From Gammaproteobacteria bacterium (lineage in GTDB: Bacteria > Pseudomonadota > Gammaproteobacteria > Pseudomonadales > Azotimanducaceae), in NCBI GenBank assembly GCA_009841635.1, contig VXLJ01000019.1:51149-115148 (forward strand): a stretch of 64,000 nucleotides of DNA, read 5' to 3'. Below the pieces are notes generated by a model. That model had not been told where the DNA came from and did no database searches. It saw only the letters and a program-made list of their open reading frames with translations. The position numbers and the translations under genes were made by a program. Below, one piece after another: positions 38,240 to 46,829 of this stretch. Each line of letters starts with the position of its first letter. The stretch's first letter is position 1.

Positions 38240-39406
38240 CTAACCACGCATACTGTAGAGTGTTTGGAAGTTGCCTTCGAAAAACAGCTGACGCTGTTCT
38301 TCGGCATGTCCTTCTAGCGCCGTATCAAAACGTCGCAATGGATCTCGTCCACCTTCGGCGTGCGGATAGTCGGTCGAAAACAAATACAGTTCGGGACTGG
38401 ATTCAATGATCAATTGACCGACGTCTTCGAACGGATAAGGGGTAAAGCGAAGCTGCTGGCGGAACTGTTCGGAAGGTTTGCGTTCAAATTCTGCTAAATG
38501 CGGTTCGGATTTCCCCCAGATATCCACAGCGTGGTCGAGTCGGCGAATCGTATCCGGAACCCATCCTGCGCCTAATTCGATGACACCACCTTTCAGTTTT
38601 GGAAATCGTTCAAGTACGCCATCCAAAACCAGCACGGAAATAAATCGCTGTGCGGCTTGGAAGATCACCGTTAAATCCTTCGAACCAATCACTTCTGCAC
38701 CACCACGCGCGGTTTGGCGACCTTCAATACCATCATGCATCCATTCGTCCGGAATGGACAAATTACTGCTCCCAACATGCTGAATAAATGGAACTTCAGC
38801 ATCACTGAGCGTGCGCCAAAAGAAGTTATGGTCCGGGTGACCAGGGGAACGACCACCGGGTGCTCGAGACGGAATCCAAATCGCGCGAAGATCGAGTTCC
38901 AGGGCTTCCTGCAGTGTGGTCTGTGCTCGATCGGGTTGATCAAGTGGGACCATGGCCACACCCCAAAGCCGTTCGTCCGAGCTGCAGAACTCCGCCATGG
39001 AGCGATTGTGCGCCGCCGCCGCTGCATACATCATTTTCGGATCGCGCGTTTCAAATATCTTGGTGGCGCAAAACGAAGAGAACACAACCTGCTGTTGAAA
39101 GCCGAGCAAATCTAGCGCTAAGCCACGTTCTGGACCATTGAATGCACCCAAAGCCTGATGCCATTTAGGCCCCCTTGTTAAGCCGTCCCCTAGCGCAACG
39201 AGCTGATCGACCATCGCAGGTTCATGTCCATGATCGGTCCTGCCGCGGTAATCTCGCATGTGTACGCTGACATCCGCTAGTCGTATATCGTCTAATGAGG
39301 GTAGGTCATCGCGCTCGGTCGCTGTGGCGTTACGAGTGAGAAAGTCAGGCAACTCCATGAGATGGCTATCGGCATCACGAATCACTCGACCGGCAGCGTA
39401 AGTCAT
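38240..39406 (-). CDS. Amidohydrolase-2 family metal-dependent hydrolase or decarboxylase
   Basis: TIM-barrel enzyme of the amidohydrolase-2 (ACMSD-like) group, 388 residues. The N-terminal metal motif is changed to DADSHLMELPDF, where the first ligand is Asp plus His in place of HxH, as in many members of this group. FIQHVGSSN supplies a further His, and the C-terminal metal Asp is likely in FSTDYPHAEGG. Family members hydrolyse or decarboxylate ring-cleavage products, so a role in aromatic acid catabolism with the convergent acyl-CoA ligase is possible but not shown. Confidence 0.82.
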   Translation of the reverse strand: MTYAAGRVIRDADSHLMELPDFLTRNATATERDDLPSLDDIRLADVSVHMRDYRGRTDHGHEPAMVDQLVALGDGLTRGPKWHQALGAFNGPERGLALDLLGFQQQVVFSSFCATKIFETRDPKMMYAAAAAHNRSMAEFCSSDERLWGVAMVPLDQPDRAQTTLQEALELDLRAIWIPSRAPGGRSPGHPDHNFFWRTLSDAEVPFIQHVGSSNLSIPDEWMHDGIEGRQTARGGAEVIGSKDLTVIFQAAQRFISVLVLDGVLERFPKLKGGVIELGAGWVPDTIRRLDHAVDIWGKSEPHLAEFERKPSEQFRQQLRFTPYPFEDVGQLIIESSPELYLFSTDYPHAEGGRDPLRRFDTALEGHAEEQRQLFFEGNFQTLYSMRG

Positions 39407-40068
39407 CGTGCGTTAGATCCCTGTAAGAAACTGAATGGTGAGAAGTAGTCTACAGAATGGCGACGTGCTTTGACATCGTGCCATTCGTATGGTGTGTATA
39501 GCTGCTTGTAGCCGCAGTGAGACATTAGGTCAGTCGACTTCACAGGTGATTCATTCAAATCTACATGCGTGGTAAGGCGTATTTCGTGATCATGAGCTTG
39601 TGAACGGGCGAATGCTCTGATGATTCGGCTAGCGAGTAGTCGAGAGGCCAGAGCTTGTCTTCTTAAACCAGCGACCCTCTTCCGTAAATAAGAAAGTTGT
39701 CTCGATCGATCGTCGCTTCGTTGCTATGGATAAACGAATTGACGCGCAGAGCCATCAACTTGACAATCATCGCAACGATATCGCTGCAGTGAATGATTGC
39801 GTTTCGCGGTTAGGAGGTTCAGTGCAACCTCTGCTTCAAGTGATCAAAAAGCGACAGTCTGCTTAGTCTCTTCACCTAATCCGCCGGCCGCACGGTACCA
39901 CTACGCAAGCCATCCCAACAATCGCCGTTTTTTTCGGCTGATAAATTCGCGACCGTTCTGCAGATAATTCCCGCCCGTTCGGTGTGCACATGCGCATCGC
40001 CCGTACTCAGCGGCGCTCCTAAGAGACTGTTGCGCTCGATTCTGCCGCTTTTTTTATAAGGAAAGTTC
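39407..40068. other. Long intergenic stretch without a clear gene
   Basis: About 660 bases. It contains one weak 46-codon frame (39726-39866), a small hairpin (AGGTT...AACCT at about 39812-39830), and two T-rich tracts, one in GCCGTTTTTTTCGGC near 39930 and one just before the ribosome site of the 40069 gene. I see no tRNA, no repeat array and no recognisable regulatory RNA. Confidence 0.5.
39726..39866 (+). CDS. Possible small ORF of 46 codons
   Basis: ATG 39726 to TAG 39866 encodes a polar, mostly helical peptide starting MDKRIDAQSHQLDNHRNDIA and ending QVIKKRQSA. No good ribosome site precedes it and I recognise no family. It may be a remnant of a lost gene or chance. Confidence 0.2.
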   Translation: MDKRIDAQSHQLDNHRNDIAAVNDCVSRLGGSVQPLLQVIKKRQSA

Positions 40069-40407
40069 ATGGCTCAATTTAGTAGGTTGAGCATTGTGGT
40101 ATTTGCCATAGTGTTTCTTCAGACTTCGATTTACGCTTCCGGCTCGATTAAGCCTGGCGGCGCTATTAATCCTCGCGATGCATATACCCAAGGTAAAGCA
40201 CTTACGTTTCAAAAGCTCGTTTGTGATGGTTGCCCAATTGCAAAAGGCGGACTGAACAAAGAACGTGCGATCAGCTTGAAGAACAGTTTAGAGGCTCGCG
40301 ATGAGGCTACAAAGCCGGGTACTGCGGACGATGAACATATCAAAATGCTTGGCCGTGACGAACAAGAAATGGTTCATTACTACCTCAAGCGTCGCTTCAA
40401 GCTTTAG
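40069..40407 (+). CDS. Secreted small protein resembling a haem-less cytochrome c domain
   Basis: A 112-residue exported protein. A signal peptide (LSIVVFAIVFLQTSIYA, cleaved near residue 24) is followed by GKALTFQKLVCDGCPIAKGG. In a class I cytochrome c this position would read CxxCH; here the two Cys remain but His is replaced by Pro, so covalent haem binding in the usual way is not expected. The C-terminal helix EQEMVHYYLKRRFKL also looks cytochrome-like. The Cys pair may form a disulfide or bind metal. A good ribosome site (AAGGAA) precedes the ATG. It lies 20 bases before an outer-membrane barrel gene, so the two are likely co-expressed. Confidence 0.65.
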   Translation: MAQFSRLSIVVFAIVFLQTSIYASGSIKPGGAINPRDAYTQGKALTFQKLVCDGCPIAKGGLNKERAISLKNSLEARDEATKPGTADDEHIKMLGRDEQEMVHYYLKRRFKL

Positions 40408-40427
40408 ATCTAAATAAGGAATAAAAC

Positions 40428-41354
40428 ATGCAAAAAGCAAGAGCTTTTGTTTTGCTGGCCACAGTGTCGTGTCTCGCATTTGCAACAGTAGCATTCGCTG
40501 ACGGTGGCACGACTTGGTTGCCAGCGCCTGGCACAGGTTCGGTAACTGTGTCCTATGTCTCACAATCAGCGGACAATATGTGGGTAGGCGAGAACGGTCC
40601 TAATCCAATCCCATTTCAAGGTCTGGAACAAAGCACTTTTTTGGTAAACGGAACCTATGGGTTAACGGATGCCGTCGCGCTTGACGTCAGTGTCGGTCGA
40701 TCGGAAGTGTCGCCCACCCATGGACGTCCGATTCCACTCTCTACAGATGGCATAACGGACACCGAAGCTGGTGTTACCTGGCGCTTTTCCGACGAGGTGG
40801 TGACCGGCAATCCAAGTATGGCCGTTCGAATGGGTGTGATTCTGGCTGGCAATTACGATACTGGCGGATTCGGACCAGCTGAGTCTGGCATCATGGGGGA
40901 TGCAAGCCGAGTGGGTGCTGGACCTACCGCAATTGGCGACGGTGCCAACGGTTTTGAGCTCTCAGGCATCATCGGCAAGGTATTCAATGGTCAATTTGCT
41001 TTAGCCGCGGAAGCCGGCGTGCGCACTCGCGCCGGGGAAGTACCGACTGAGACGTTTATCAATTTGGATGCTCACGTGTTCGTTCGTGACAACATCGTGC
41101 TCAGCGGCCAGTATCACATCCAGTCTTCATCAGGCGATCTAGACATCGGTCCCCCACCATCACCTGGTAAGCATGGGACGAACTGGCAGAAATTCCCGTT
41201 TGTAGCCGAAGATGTCAATCGTTTGTCGATTGGCGGTACGTTGCTACTTGACCAGGTCAATATTGGTTTGCACTGGTTCAATGTGCTTGATGGCCGTAAC
41301 ACTGCGGAGTTCAAAGCTCTCGGTGGCACGCTAACTTACAACTTCGGACAGTAG
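40428..41354 (+). CDS. Outer-membrane beta-barrel protein
   Basis: A 308-residue exported protein with signal peptide ending VAFA before DGGTTWLP. The body is a series of alternating amphipathic strands (LVNGTYGLTDAVALDVSVG, MAVRMGVILAGNYD, FALAAEAGVRTRAGE) and the C-terminus GGTLTYNFGQ is strand-like, as in transporter-type barrels. No TonB box is seen. The substrate is unknown. A clear rho-independent terminator follows 20 bases after the stop, so this gene ends the two-gene unit with the small CxxC protein. Confidence 0.75.
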   Translation: MQKARAFVLLATVSCLAFATVAFADGGTTWLPAPGTGSVTVSYVSQSADNMWVGENGPNPIPFQGLEQSTFLVNGTYGLTDAVALDVSVGRSEVSPTHGRPIPLSTDGITDTEAGVTWRFSDEVVTGNPSMAVRMGVILAGNYDTGGFGPAESGIMGDASRVGAGPTAIGDGANGFELSGIIGKVFNGQFALAAEAGVRTRAGEVPTETFINLDAHVFVRDNIVLSGQYHIQSSSGDLDIGPPPSPGKHGTNWQKFPFVAEDVNRLSIGGTLLLDQVNIGLHWFNVLDGRNTAEFKALGGTLTYNFGQ

Positions 41355-41373
41355 TACCCAGCCCTCAATTTCC

Positions 41374-41409
41374 GCGCTCGGTCACCTTGTGGTTGCCGAG
41401 CGTTTTTTA
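41374..41409 (+). terminator. Rho-independent terminator after the barrel gene
   Basis: GCTCGG and CCGAGC arms (7-8 bp with flanking CG pairs) enclose a loop of about 14 bases and are followed by TTTTTT. The position just after the stop at 41354 and before the next gene supports a real terminator. Confidence 0.85.
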
Positions 41410-41447
41410 TTGAGCTGTGTGGGTATTGGTAATAGGGGAATACGAAT

Positions 41448-43625
41448 ATGAAACCCGGCAGGATCGTGCTCTTTGTAGTTTTGATAGCGGCAATTGGGCT
41501 GTTCTTTGTATTCGATCTCAAACAGTACTTAACGCTAGAGTTTTTTGAAGCACAACGAGATGCACTCATTGCTTTGCAGGCGGACCATCGCTGGTTGTTC
41601 GCCATCGGCTTCTTTTTGGTTTATGTGCTTGTAACTGGTACGTCATTGCCTGGTGCCGCTTTGCTTACCTTGATTGCAGGCGCGCTATTCGGGTTGGTTG
41701 AAGGCGTGATACTCGTGTCCTTCGCGAGCACGATTGGCGCGACGATGGCGTTCACGATCGCGCGTTTCCTATTTCGTGACGTCGTACGACAGCGGTTCGG
41801 GCAGTACTTGACCGCCATTGATAGAGGAATCGAACGCGAAGGCGCGTTTTATCTGTTTGCTCTGCGCTTGGTCCCAGCCGTGCCGTTTTTCGTCGTCAAT
41901 CTAGCCATGTCCTTAACGCCAATTTCAACGTGGCGGTTCTATTGGGTAAGCCAGTTGGGCATGCTCTTTGGCACGGTTGTCTACGTGAATGCTGGCGCGG
42001 AACTTGGACAAATCGAATCTGTAGGCGATATCTTGTCGCCTGCATTGTGGCTTTCATTCGCCTTGTTAGGCATTGCGCCGCTGCTTGCGAAAAAAATCCT
42101 TGATTTCATCAAGTCACGCAAAATTCTTCGCAATTTCAAAAAGCCTCGCCGTTTCGACAACAATCTTGTGGTGATTGGCGCTGGGTCGGGCGGCTTGGTA
42201 GCCGCATTGATTGCCGCCACGGTTAAAGCCAAAGTGACACTCATTGAACGCCATCGAATGGGTGGCGATTGTTTGAACACAGGATGCGTGCCGAGTAAAA
42301 CGCTATTGCGGTCGGCCAGGATGCTCTCGTACGCGGCACGCGCGAAGGAATTCGGCTTTCAGCGCGCGGAAGTGTCATTTGAATTTCAAGATGTGATGGC
42401 GCGGGTACGGCGAGTCATAAAGAAGATTGAACCACATGACTCGGTTGAGCGGTATACCGAGATGGGGGTACATTGCATCATGGGAGATGCGAAGATCACA
42501 TCGCCCTACTGTGTTCAAGTAAATGGTGAGGAGATCACCACCCGCAATATCGTTATCGCGACTGGTGGTACGCCATTTGTACCGCCGATTGCCGGTTTAG
42601 AAGATGTCAATTACTTCACGTCAGACACGATATGGGACATCGATCACATCCCAAATCGTTTAGTCGTGCTGGGCGGTGGGCCGATAGGCAGCGAATTGAC
42701 GCAAGCATTCTGTCGCTTTGGTTCTAAGGTCACCTTAGTTGAGCAAGCACCGCACATGCTGATCCGCGAAGATGCCGATGTCAGCTCATTGATTGAAAAC
42801 CAGTTTGCTGCGGAAGGGGTGAATCTCCTGACGCAACACAGAGCATTGCGGGTAGACTCAAACGCCGATGAAAAAATCCTGATTTGCGAAAAAGACGATG
42901 GCACCGAAGTGCATGTGCCGTTCGATTCAATATTGGTGGCGGTGGGTCGAAAGCCGAACACGCAGGGTCTTGGGCTGGAGGACGTCGGCGTTGTGCTCGG
43001 TGAGCGCGGCGACGTTGAAGTCGATGAATACTTGCGAACCAACGTCCCAACCATTTATGCATGTGGTGACGCCATAGGACCTTACCAATTCACGCACACT
43101 GCCTCACACGAAGCATGGTACGCGTCTGTGAACCCTCTATTTGGTCCATTCAAGAGGTTTAAAGCAAACTACTCGGTCATTCCTTGGACCACATTCACTG
43201 ATCCCGAGGTAGGTCGCGTAGGGCTAAACGAGAAAGAAGCGGAAGCTCAAGGCATTGAGGTTGAGGTTACTCGTTTCGATCTTGAAGAACTAGATCGCGC
43301 CCTTGCAGACGAGGAAGGAAGGGGGTTTGTCAAGGTGATAACACCTGTAGGCAAAGACAAGATTCTCGGCGTAACGGTTGTAGGGCATCATGCGGGTGAC
43401 TTGCTCGCTGAATTTATCGCGGCGATGAAATGGGGTAAGGGATTGAAGAGTGTGATGGGCAATATTCACATTTATCCAACGTTAGCGGAAGCGAATAAGT
43501 TCGCTGCAAGTGCTTGGCGAAAGAAGCACGCCCCGGAGAAGCTGCTTGACTTCGTTGCGCACTTCCATCATGCACGGCGTGGTTTTGGCGCTGGTTCTGG
43601 ATTAACAGAAACCAACACGAGTTAG
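41448..43625 (+). CDS. Fusion of TVP38/TMEM64 membrane domain and FAD disulfide oxidoreductase
   Basis: A 725-residue protein joining two families. Residues 1 to about 225 are a TVP38/TMEM64 (DedA/SNARE-associated) membrane domain with several hydrophobic segments and the FALRLVPAVPFFVVNLAM motif. From about 235, a pyridine-nucleotide disulfide oxidoreductase follows: FAD motif VIGAGSGGLVAALIAA, redox Cys pair CLNTGC (C275/C280), NAD motif VVLGGGPIGSE and the FAD Asp in ACGDAIGPYQFTH. It resembles mercuric reductase-like flavoproteins. However, there is no N-terminal HMA domain and no C-terminal vicinal Cys pair, and the usual catalytic His of lipoamide dehydrogenase is Tyr (HIYPTLAE). So Hg(II) reduction is unlikely. 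The ATG has a good ribosome site (AGGGGAA). Confidence 0.88.
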   Translation: MKPGRIVLFVVLIAAIGLFFVFDLKQYLTLEFFEAQRDALIALQADHRWLFAIGFFLVYVLVTGTSLPGAALLTLIAGALFGLVEGVILVSFASTIGATMAFTIARFLFRDVVRQRFGQYLTAIDRGIEREGAFYLFALRLVPAVPFFVVNLAMSLTPISTWRFYWVSQLGMLFGTVVYVNAGAELGQIESVGDILSPALWLSFALLGIAPLLAKKILDFIKSRKILRNFKKPRRFDNNLVVIGAGSGGLVAALIAATVKAKVTLIERHRMGGDCLNTGCVPSKTLLRSARMLSYAARAKEFGFQRAEVSFEFQDVMARVRRVIKKIEPHDSVERYTEMGVHCIMGDAKITSPYCVQVNGEEITTRNIVIATGGTPFVPPIAGLEDVNYFTSDTIWDIDHIPNRLVVLGGGPIGSELTQAFCRFGSKVTLVEQAPHMLIREDADVSSLIENQFAAEGVNLLTQHRALRVDSNADEKILICEKDDGTEVHVPFDSILVAVGRKPNTQGLGLEDVGVVLGERGDVEVDEYLRTNVPTIYACGDAIGPYQFTHTASHEAWYASVNPLFGPFKRFKANYSVIPWTTFTDPEVGRVGLNEKEAEAQGIEVEVTRFDLEELDRALADEEGRGFVKVITPVGKDKILGVTVVGHHAGDLLAEFIAAMKWGKGLKSVMGNIHIYPTLAEANKFAASAWRKKHAPEKLLDFVAHFHHARRGFGAGSGLTETNTS

Positions 43626-43641
43626 TTAACTGAGAAGTTCA

Positions 43642-44460
43642 CTACGGTTGGTTTAAAGCCCAGTCGTATTCGTAATCGATCGTTCCATTGAAATTTTCAA
43701 GCTGTGCAGCTAATTCTGGCTTCGCGTACTTCATGAGATGTGCGATCACACCCTCTTCGGAATCGCCAAAATCAACGACGAACCAGGTATAGATGCTGGA
43801 TATCACCATAAAGTCCTCATCAAGCACATCGACGCCTCGCACATGATTGATGTAGTCCCGAGCTGCGGCATCTAAGAGCGCTTCCGTATTAGAAGCCGTG
43901 AACGCTGTGTTCGTGAGATTGGGGCACCCTATGCTCGCGCAGTTCACGCCGTAATGGATTCGCGCATCTTGCCAAATAGGTCGCAGGATGCCATGCTCGA
44001 TATTGTCCAGGGTCAGATCCTGACCAGCTACTTTTGCGTGCACGTCACCCCAAGGTCCAGCGCGAGGAATCCAGCTTTCATGTATTTCTTTAATGGATTC
44101 AACCGGGTATGCGTCAACGACGACTTTCACCGTCAAGGCGTTGTAGAAATTGATCCAGTACGCCTTCTGTTCCGCACGTGCAAGTTCTCGCGGGTCGACG
44201 CTCTGCAGGGCTGCCAAATAGCTATTCAGATTTGCCAAACTGTGTGTTGCAGCCTTCAATCCTGCATAGTCGAACCGATTAACGCCAGATGGGTGCGTTT
44301 TTATATACGCATTCAGTAACGTCTGCCAAGCGCTATGGTCGACGCTTGCGCCGCTCTGTTCTGAACTAGGTTCCCAAAACGGAATCAACTCGGGTTCTGC
44401 CGCTGCGAACACCGCAACAGAAAATAGGGAACAGATAACAGCGCAACCGATTGATTTCAC
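43642..44460 (-). CDS. DUF547 family exported protein
   Basis: An exported protein of 272 residues. The start is GTG 44460, chosen because it follows AAGGAG seven bases earlier and gives a clean signal peptide (VKSIGCAVICSLFSVAVFAAA). An in-frame ATG further upstream would run through the end of the GT2 gene. DUF547 landmarks are the FYNALTVKVVVDAYPVESIKEI segment (shortened: FYNALTVKVVVDAYPVESI), ILRPIWQDARIHYGVNCASIGC (HYGVNCASIGCPNL) and the VHAKVAGQDLTLDNIEHG region. The conserved Cys in NCASIGC suggests a peptidase- or transferase-like active site, but the function is not established. It lies four bases after GT2. Confidence 0.83.
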   Translation of the reverse strand: MKSIGCAVICSLFSVAVFAAAEPELIPFWEPSSEQSGASVDHSAWQTLLNAYIKTHPSGVNRFDYAGLKAATHSLANLNSYLAALQSVDPRELARAEQKAYWINFYNALTVKVVVDAYPVESIKEIHESWIPRAGPWGDVHAKVAGQDLTLDNIEHGILRPIWQDARIHYGVNCASIGCPNLTNTAFTASNTEALLDAAARDYINHVRGVDVLDEDFMVISSIYTWFVVDFGDSEEGVIAHLMKYAKPELAAQLENFNGTIDYEYDWALNQP

Positions 44461-44464
44461 GAAA

Positions 44465-45208
44465 TTACTCCTTGTTTTGCAGTTTGTTCGTCGCTGTACG
44501 CTGGAAGGCAAGTTTCAAAATCATGCCGAGTATGCCGATGCTTGCGCCGATGACACCGCGTAACGTGCCGCCAATTTTCGACTTCCCATGCCGCCTTCGA
44601 AGCGTGTCCACGGGTACTTCGATAACTTTCAGCTTGTACTTTAGTGCCTTGATCTGCATTTCTACGGTCCACCCAAACGTTTCATCTTGCATGTCAAGCT
44701 GCCTCAATGCGCTCACCCGAATTGCCCGGAAAGGACCTAAGTCCGTCACGCGTTGCCACCAAAGCAAGCGAATTAAAGTGCCGGCGACTCGATTACCAAC
44801 CAATTGCGGCAGGGATAGCGCGCCGCGTTCAATATTGCCTAGCACTCTGGAACCGATCGCTAAGTCAGCGCCCGCCACAATCGCTTGCAAAAGGTCTGTC
44901 GCTTGATGAGTCATAAATGCTTGATCGGCATCGATGAACAAGACCAAGTCGACGTCATTTAGCGCGGCGATGGCCGTAAGGCACGCAATGCCGTATCCCG
45001 GCTTGGTTTGCGAGACGACGCGTGCACCAGCGTCTTTTGCGTTTATTGCTGTAGCATCTGTTGAATTGTTGTCGCATACGACGATGTCGTCGATTAACGG
45101 CGAACCGGTCTCGTTGAGGAGCTCGCGAAGCTCGCTAACGACCTGTCCAACGTTGTCTTCCTCATTTAGTGCTGGGATGACAGCACCAACGAGCCATTCT
45201 TTAATCAA
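44465..45208 (-). CDS. Family 2 glycosyltransferase, polyprenyl-phosphate sugar transferase-like
   Basis: Cytoplasmic-face glycosyltransferase of 247 residues, GT-A fold. The nucleotide-sugar motif is VVCDNNSTDAT, and the metal-binding DxD is in LFIDADQAF. The later segment FGWTVEMQIKALKYKLKVIEVPV and RRHGKSKIGG match the dolichol/undecaprenyl-phosphate glucose or mannose synthase type, which loads a sugar on the lipid carrier used by membrane GT-C enzymes. It starts four bases after the GT-C gene and is followed by DUF547. A sugar donor role for that GT-C protein is inferred. Confidence 0.87.
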   Translation of the reverse strand: MIKEWLVGAVIPALNEEDNVGQVVSELRELLNETGSPLIDDIVVCDNNSTDATAINAKDAGARVVSQTKPGYGIACLTAIAALNDVDLVLFIDADQAFMTHQATDLLQAIVAGADLAIGSRVLGNIERGALSLPQLVGNRVAGTLIRLLWWQRVTDLGPFRAIRVSALRQLDMQDETFGWTVEMQIKALKYKLKVIEVPVDTLRRRHGKSKIGGTLRGVIGASIGILGMILKLAFQRTATNKLQNKE

Positions 45209-45212
45209 GTGT

Positions 45213-46529
45213 TTAGTGGCTTAGTGGTTTGGTTCGTAAGTTGCGGCGAACATCCCATGCGAGTGCAATCGCAATGAGGCCGAACTCAAGCAACCTTACC
45301 CACATTGGCTGGGCATACGCTTGCATATCGAAGTCATTAAGCGACAGTCCAGTTATGTAAGTCAGCAGGAGCGCGATGGATGCTGTCCACGCCCAGCGGC
45401 TTGGGTAGATGGCAGCAAACGGCAATAACCACAACATATACCACGCGTTGAAGACTGGCGCGGCGAGAAATAACGCGCCATATATCCAGTCGCCGCGCGG
45501 AATATATGTCTTTTCGCGCCGGTACGTCTTAAAGTACCAAATCGCACCGCCAGCCAGCGTACAGGCGAGTAGTAATTTTGCAGGTGTCGCGGATATGGCT
45601 AGCGTGAGCAGCGCGTACAAAGAAGCGTTGAACTCCCACTCGTCCGCAAACAACATAAGCGTTGGGATATCGGTTGCGCCCGTTAGCACAAACGGTGCAT
45701 ATAGCAATCCGACGGTACCCGCAAAAACAAGCCAATGGTGGAACCTCGCTCTGCAGAGTACGAACGGTACTAGCGCTAACGCAAATATCTTCGCGCCGAT
45801 AGCAAGACCAAGACAGAACGCGGCCAAACCAAGCCGATGCTTGGTCGTCAGCAGCAGAGCCGCCATAACGAAGCACACAGCGTAACCGTCAGGATGGGCG
45901 GTGAATGCAATTTCTTTGATCACCAACGGACACCATGCATAAAGCATGACGTTGCGAGTGGACGTCAAGCGCGTCAGAAAATAGATGGTAGCTAGGTCAA
46001 CGACTATCAATAACCCCTGCAATGTGGCGACACTTGCCGCATTGAGCAAAAAGGCGACCAAAAACAATAGCTGTGTTATGGGTCCGTAGATCGTCGCTAC
46101 ATCAGGGTGATTTATTTGATTGAGAACTGCTTGCAGCTGCACCGGCACACTTTGATTTAGGAAAAAAGCTTCAGGCGCGATCCCGTAGGGAGTGCCAGCT
46201 TCCCAGAACCTATAACCGTCCCATAGATAGCGGAAGAAGTCGTCTTCGTAGAAGGGTCCACCCACCAAACCACAAACTCGAAACACGAGTGCCCAAAAGA
46301 ACAATCGACTAATAGGCAATGGCTCATCTCGGCGTGTTAGGAGTAGATACAAACAGAAGACTGGCGTCGCACTCCAAAAGACGATGGCATAAAACGCCAG
46401 CAAACTAGGTTCCCCTGCATGCTGAGCTAAATATGCGAGCGTAGCGTAGGCCAGCGCGCAACATACCCCGACAAGGTCTATGCCTAGCCTGGTTGGCACT
46501 CGATCAGTGAGTGAAATGAAGCCATTCAT
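45213..46529 (-). CDS. Polytopic GT-C glycosyltransferase (GT87/DUF2029-like)
   Basis: Integral membrane protein of 438 residues with about ten hydrophobic segments. The acidic loop YEDDFFRYLWDGYRFWEAG after the second segment is the GT-C catalytic motif, typical of polyprenol-phosphate-mannose-dependent mannosyltransferases. It is expected to transfer a lipid-linked sugar to an extracytoplasmic acceptor. It is translationally close to the downstream GT2 gene (four-base gap). The acceptor is unknown. Alternative: an ArnT-like or oligosaccharide transferase. Confidence 0.75.
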   Translation of the reverse strand: MNGFISLTDRVPTRLGIDLVGVCCALAYATLAYLAQHAGEPSLLAFYAIVFWSATPVFCLYLLLTRRDEPLPISRLFFWALVFRVCGLVGGPFYEDDFFRYLWDGYRFWEAGTPYGIAPEAFFLNQSVPVQLQAVLNQINHPDVATIYGPITQLLFLVAFLLNAASVATLQGLLIVVDLATIYFLTRLTSTRNVMLYAWCPLVIKEIAFTAHPDGYAVCFVMAALLLTTKHRLGLAAFCLGLAIGAKIFALALVPFVLCRARFHHWLVFAGTVGLLYAPFVLTGATDIPTLMLFADEWEFNASLYALLTLAISATPAKLLLACTLAGGAIWYFKTYRREKTYIPRGDWIYGALFLAAPVFNAWYMLWLLPFAAIYPSRWAWTASIALLLTYITGLSLNDFDMQAYAQPMWVRLLEFGLIAIALAWDVRRNLRTKPLSH

Positions 46530-46541
46530 GTGCGGGAGTAT

Positions 46542-46751
46542 TTAAAGCGCTGAGCTTTGGTATGGCGAGCCGGTGAATAGGTAACAGCCACTTGGCGTGC
46601 CCACCCGAGTTAAACCTTTCATATAGCCAATTTCTTGCATAGCAAGGCTAGAACACGCCCATGAAATAGTAGAAACACCAGCGGCGTTCAACGCGTTAAG
46701 CACTGATTGGAGCCAGCTAATTCTCGTGGGGAGGTTGTAGCACCTGCGCAT
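46542..46751 (-). CDS. Possible small or remnant gene before the GT-C gene
   Basis: A 69-codon frame on the same strand as the GT-C gene, ending 12 bases before it. The translation has two Cys about 24 residues apart (ISWACSSLAM and TPSGCYLF), a loop vaguely like the C-terminal disulfide loop of type IV pilins. An in-frame stop precedes the ATG directly and there is no ribosome site, so it cannot be extended upstream. It may be the broken end of a lost gene. Recognition is weak. Confidence 0.25.
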   Translation of the reverse strand: MRRCYNLPTRISWLQSVLNALNAAGVSTISWACSSLAMQEIGYMKGLTRVGTPSGCYLFTGSPYQSSAL

Positions 46752-46829
46752 TTATCAATCGGACTTCATTTTGATGTTGCGATAATCGTTAATTGACAAA
46801 GCACCGGTGCTCACATAGGCAGAGTGCTC

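Noticed and set aside
41448..43625. Mercuric reductase (merA)
   Set aside because: The flavoprotein half resembles MerA, but it lacks both the HMA domain and the C-terminal Cys pair, and there is no mer operon.
44461..44511. DUF547 start upstream at 44511
   Set aside because: It would run into the GT2 gene and destroy the signal peptide; GTG 44460 has a good ribosome site.
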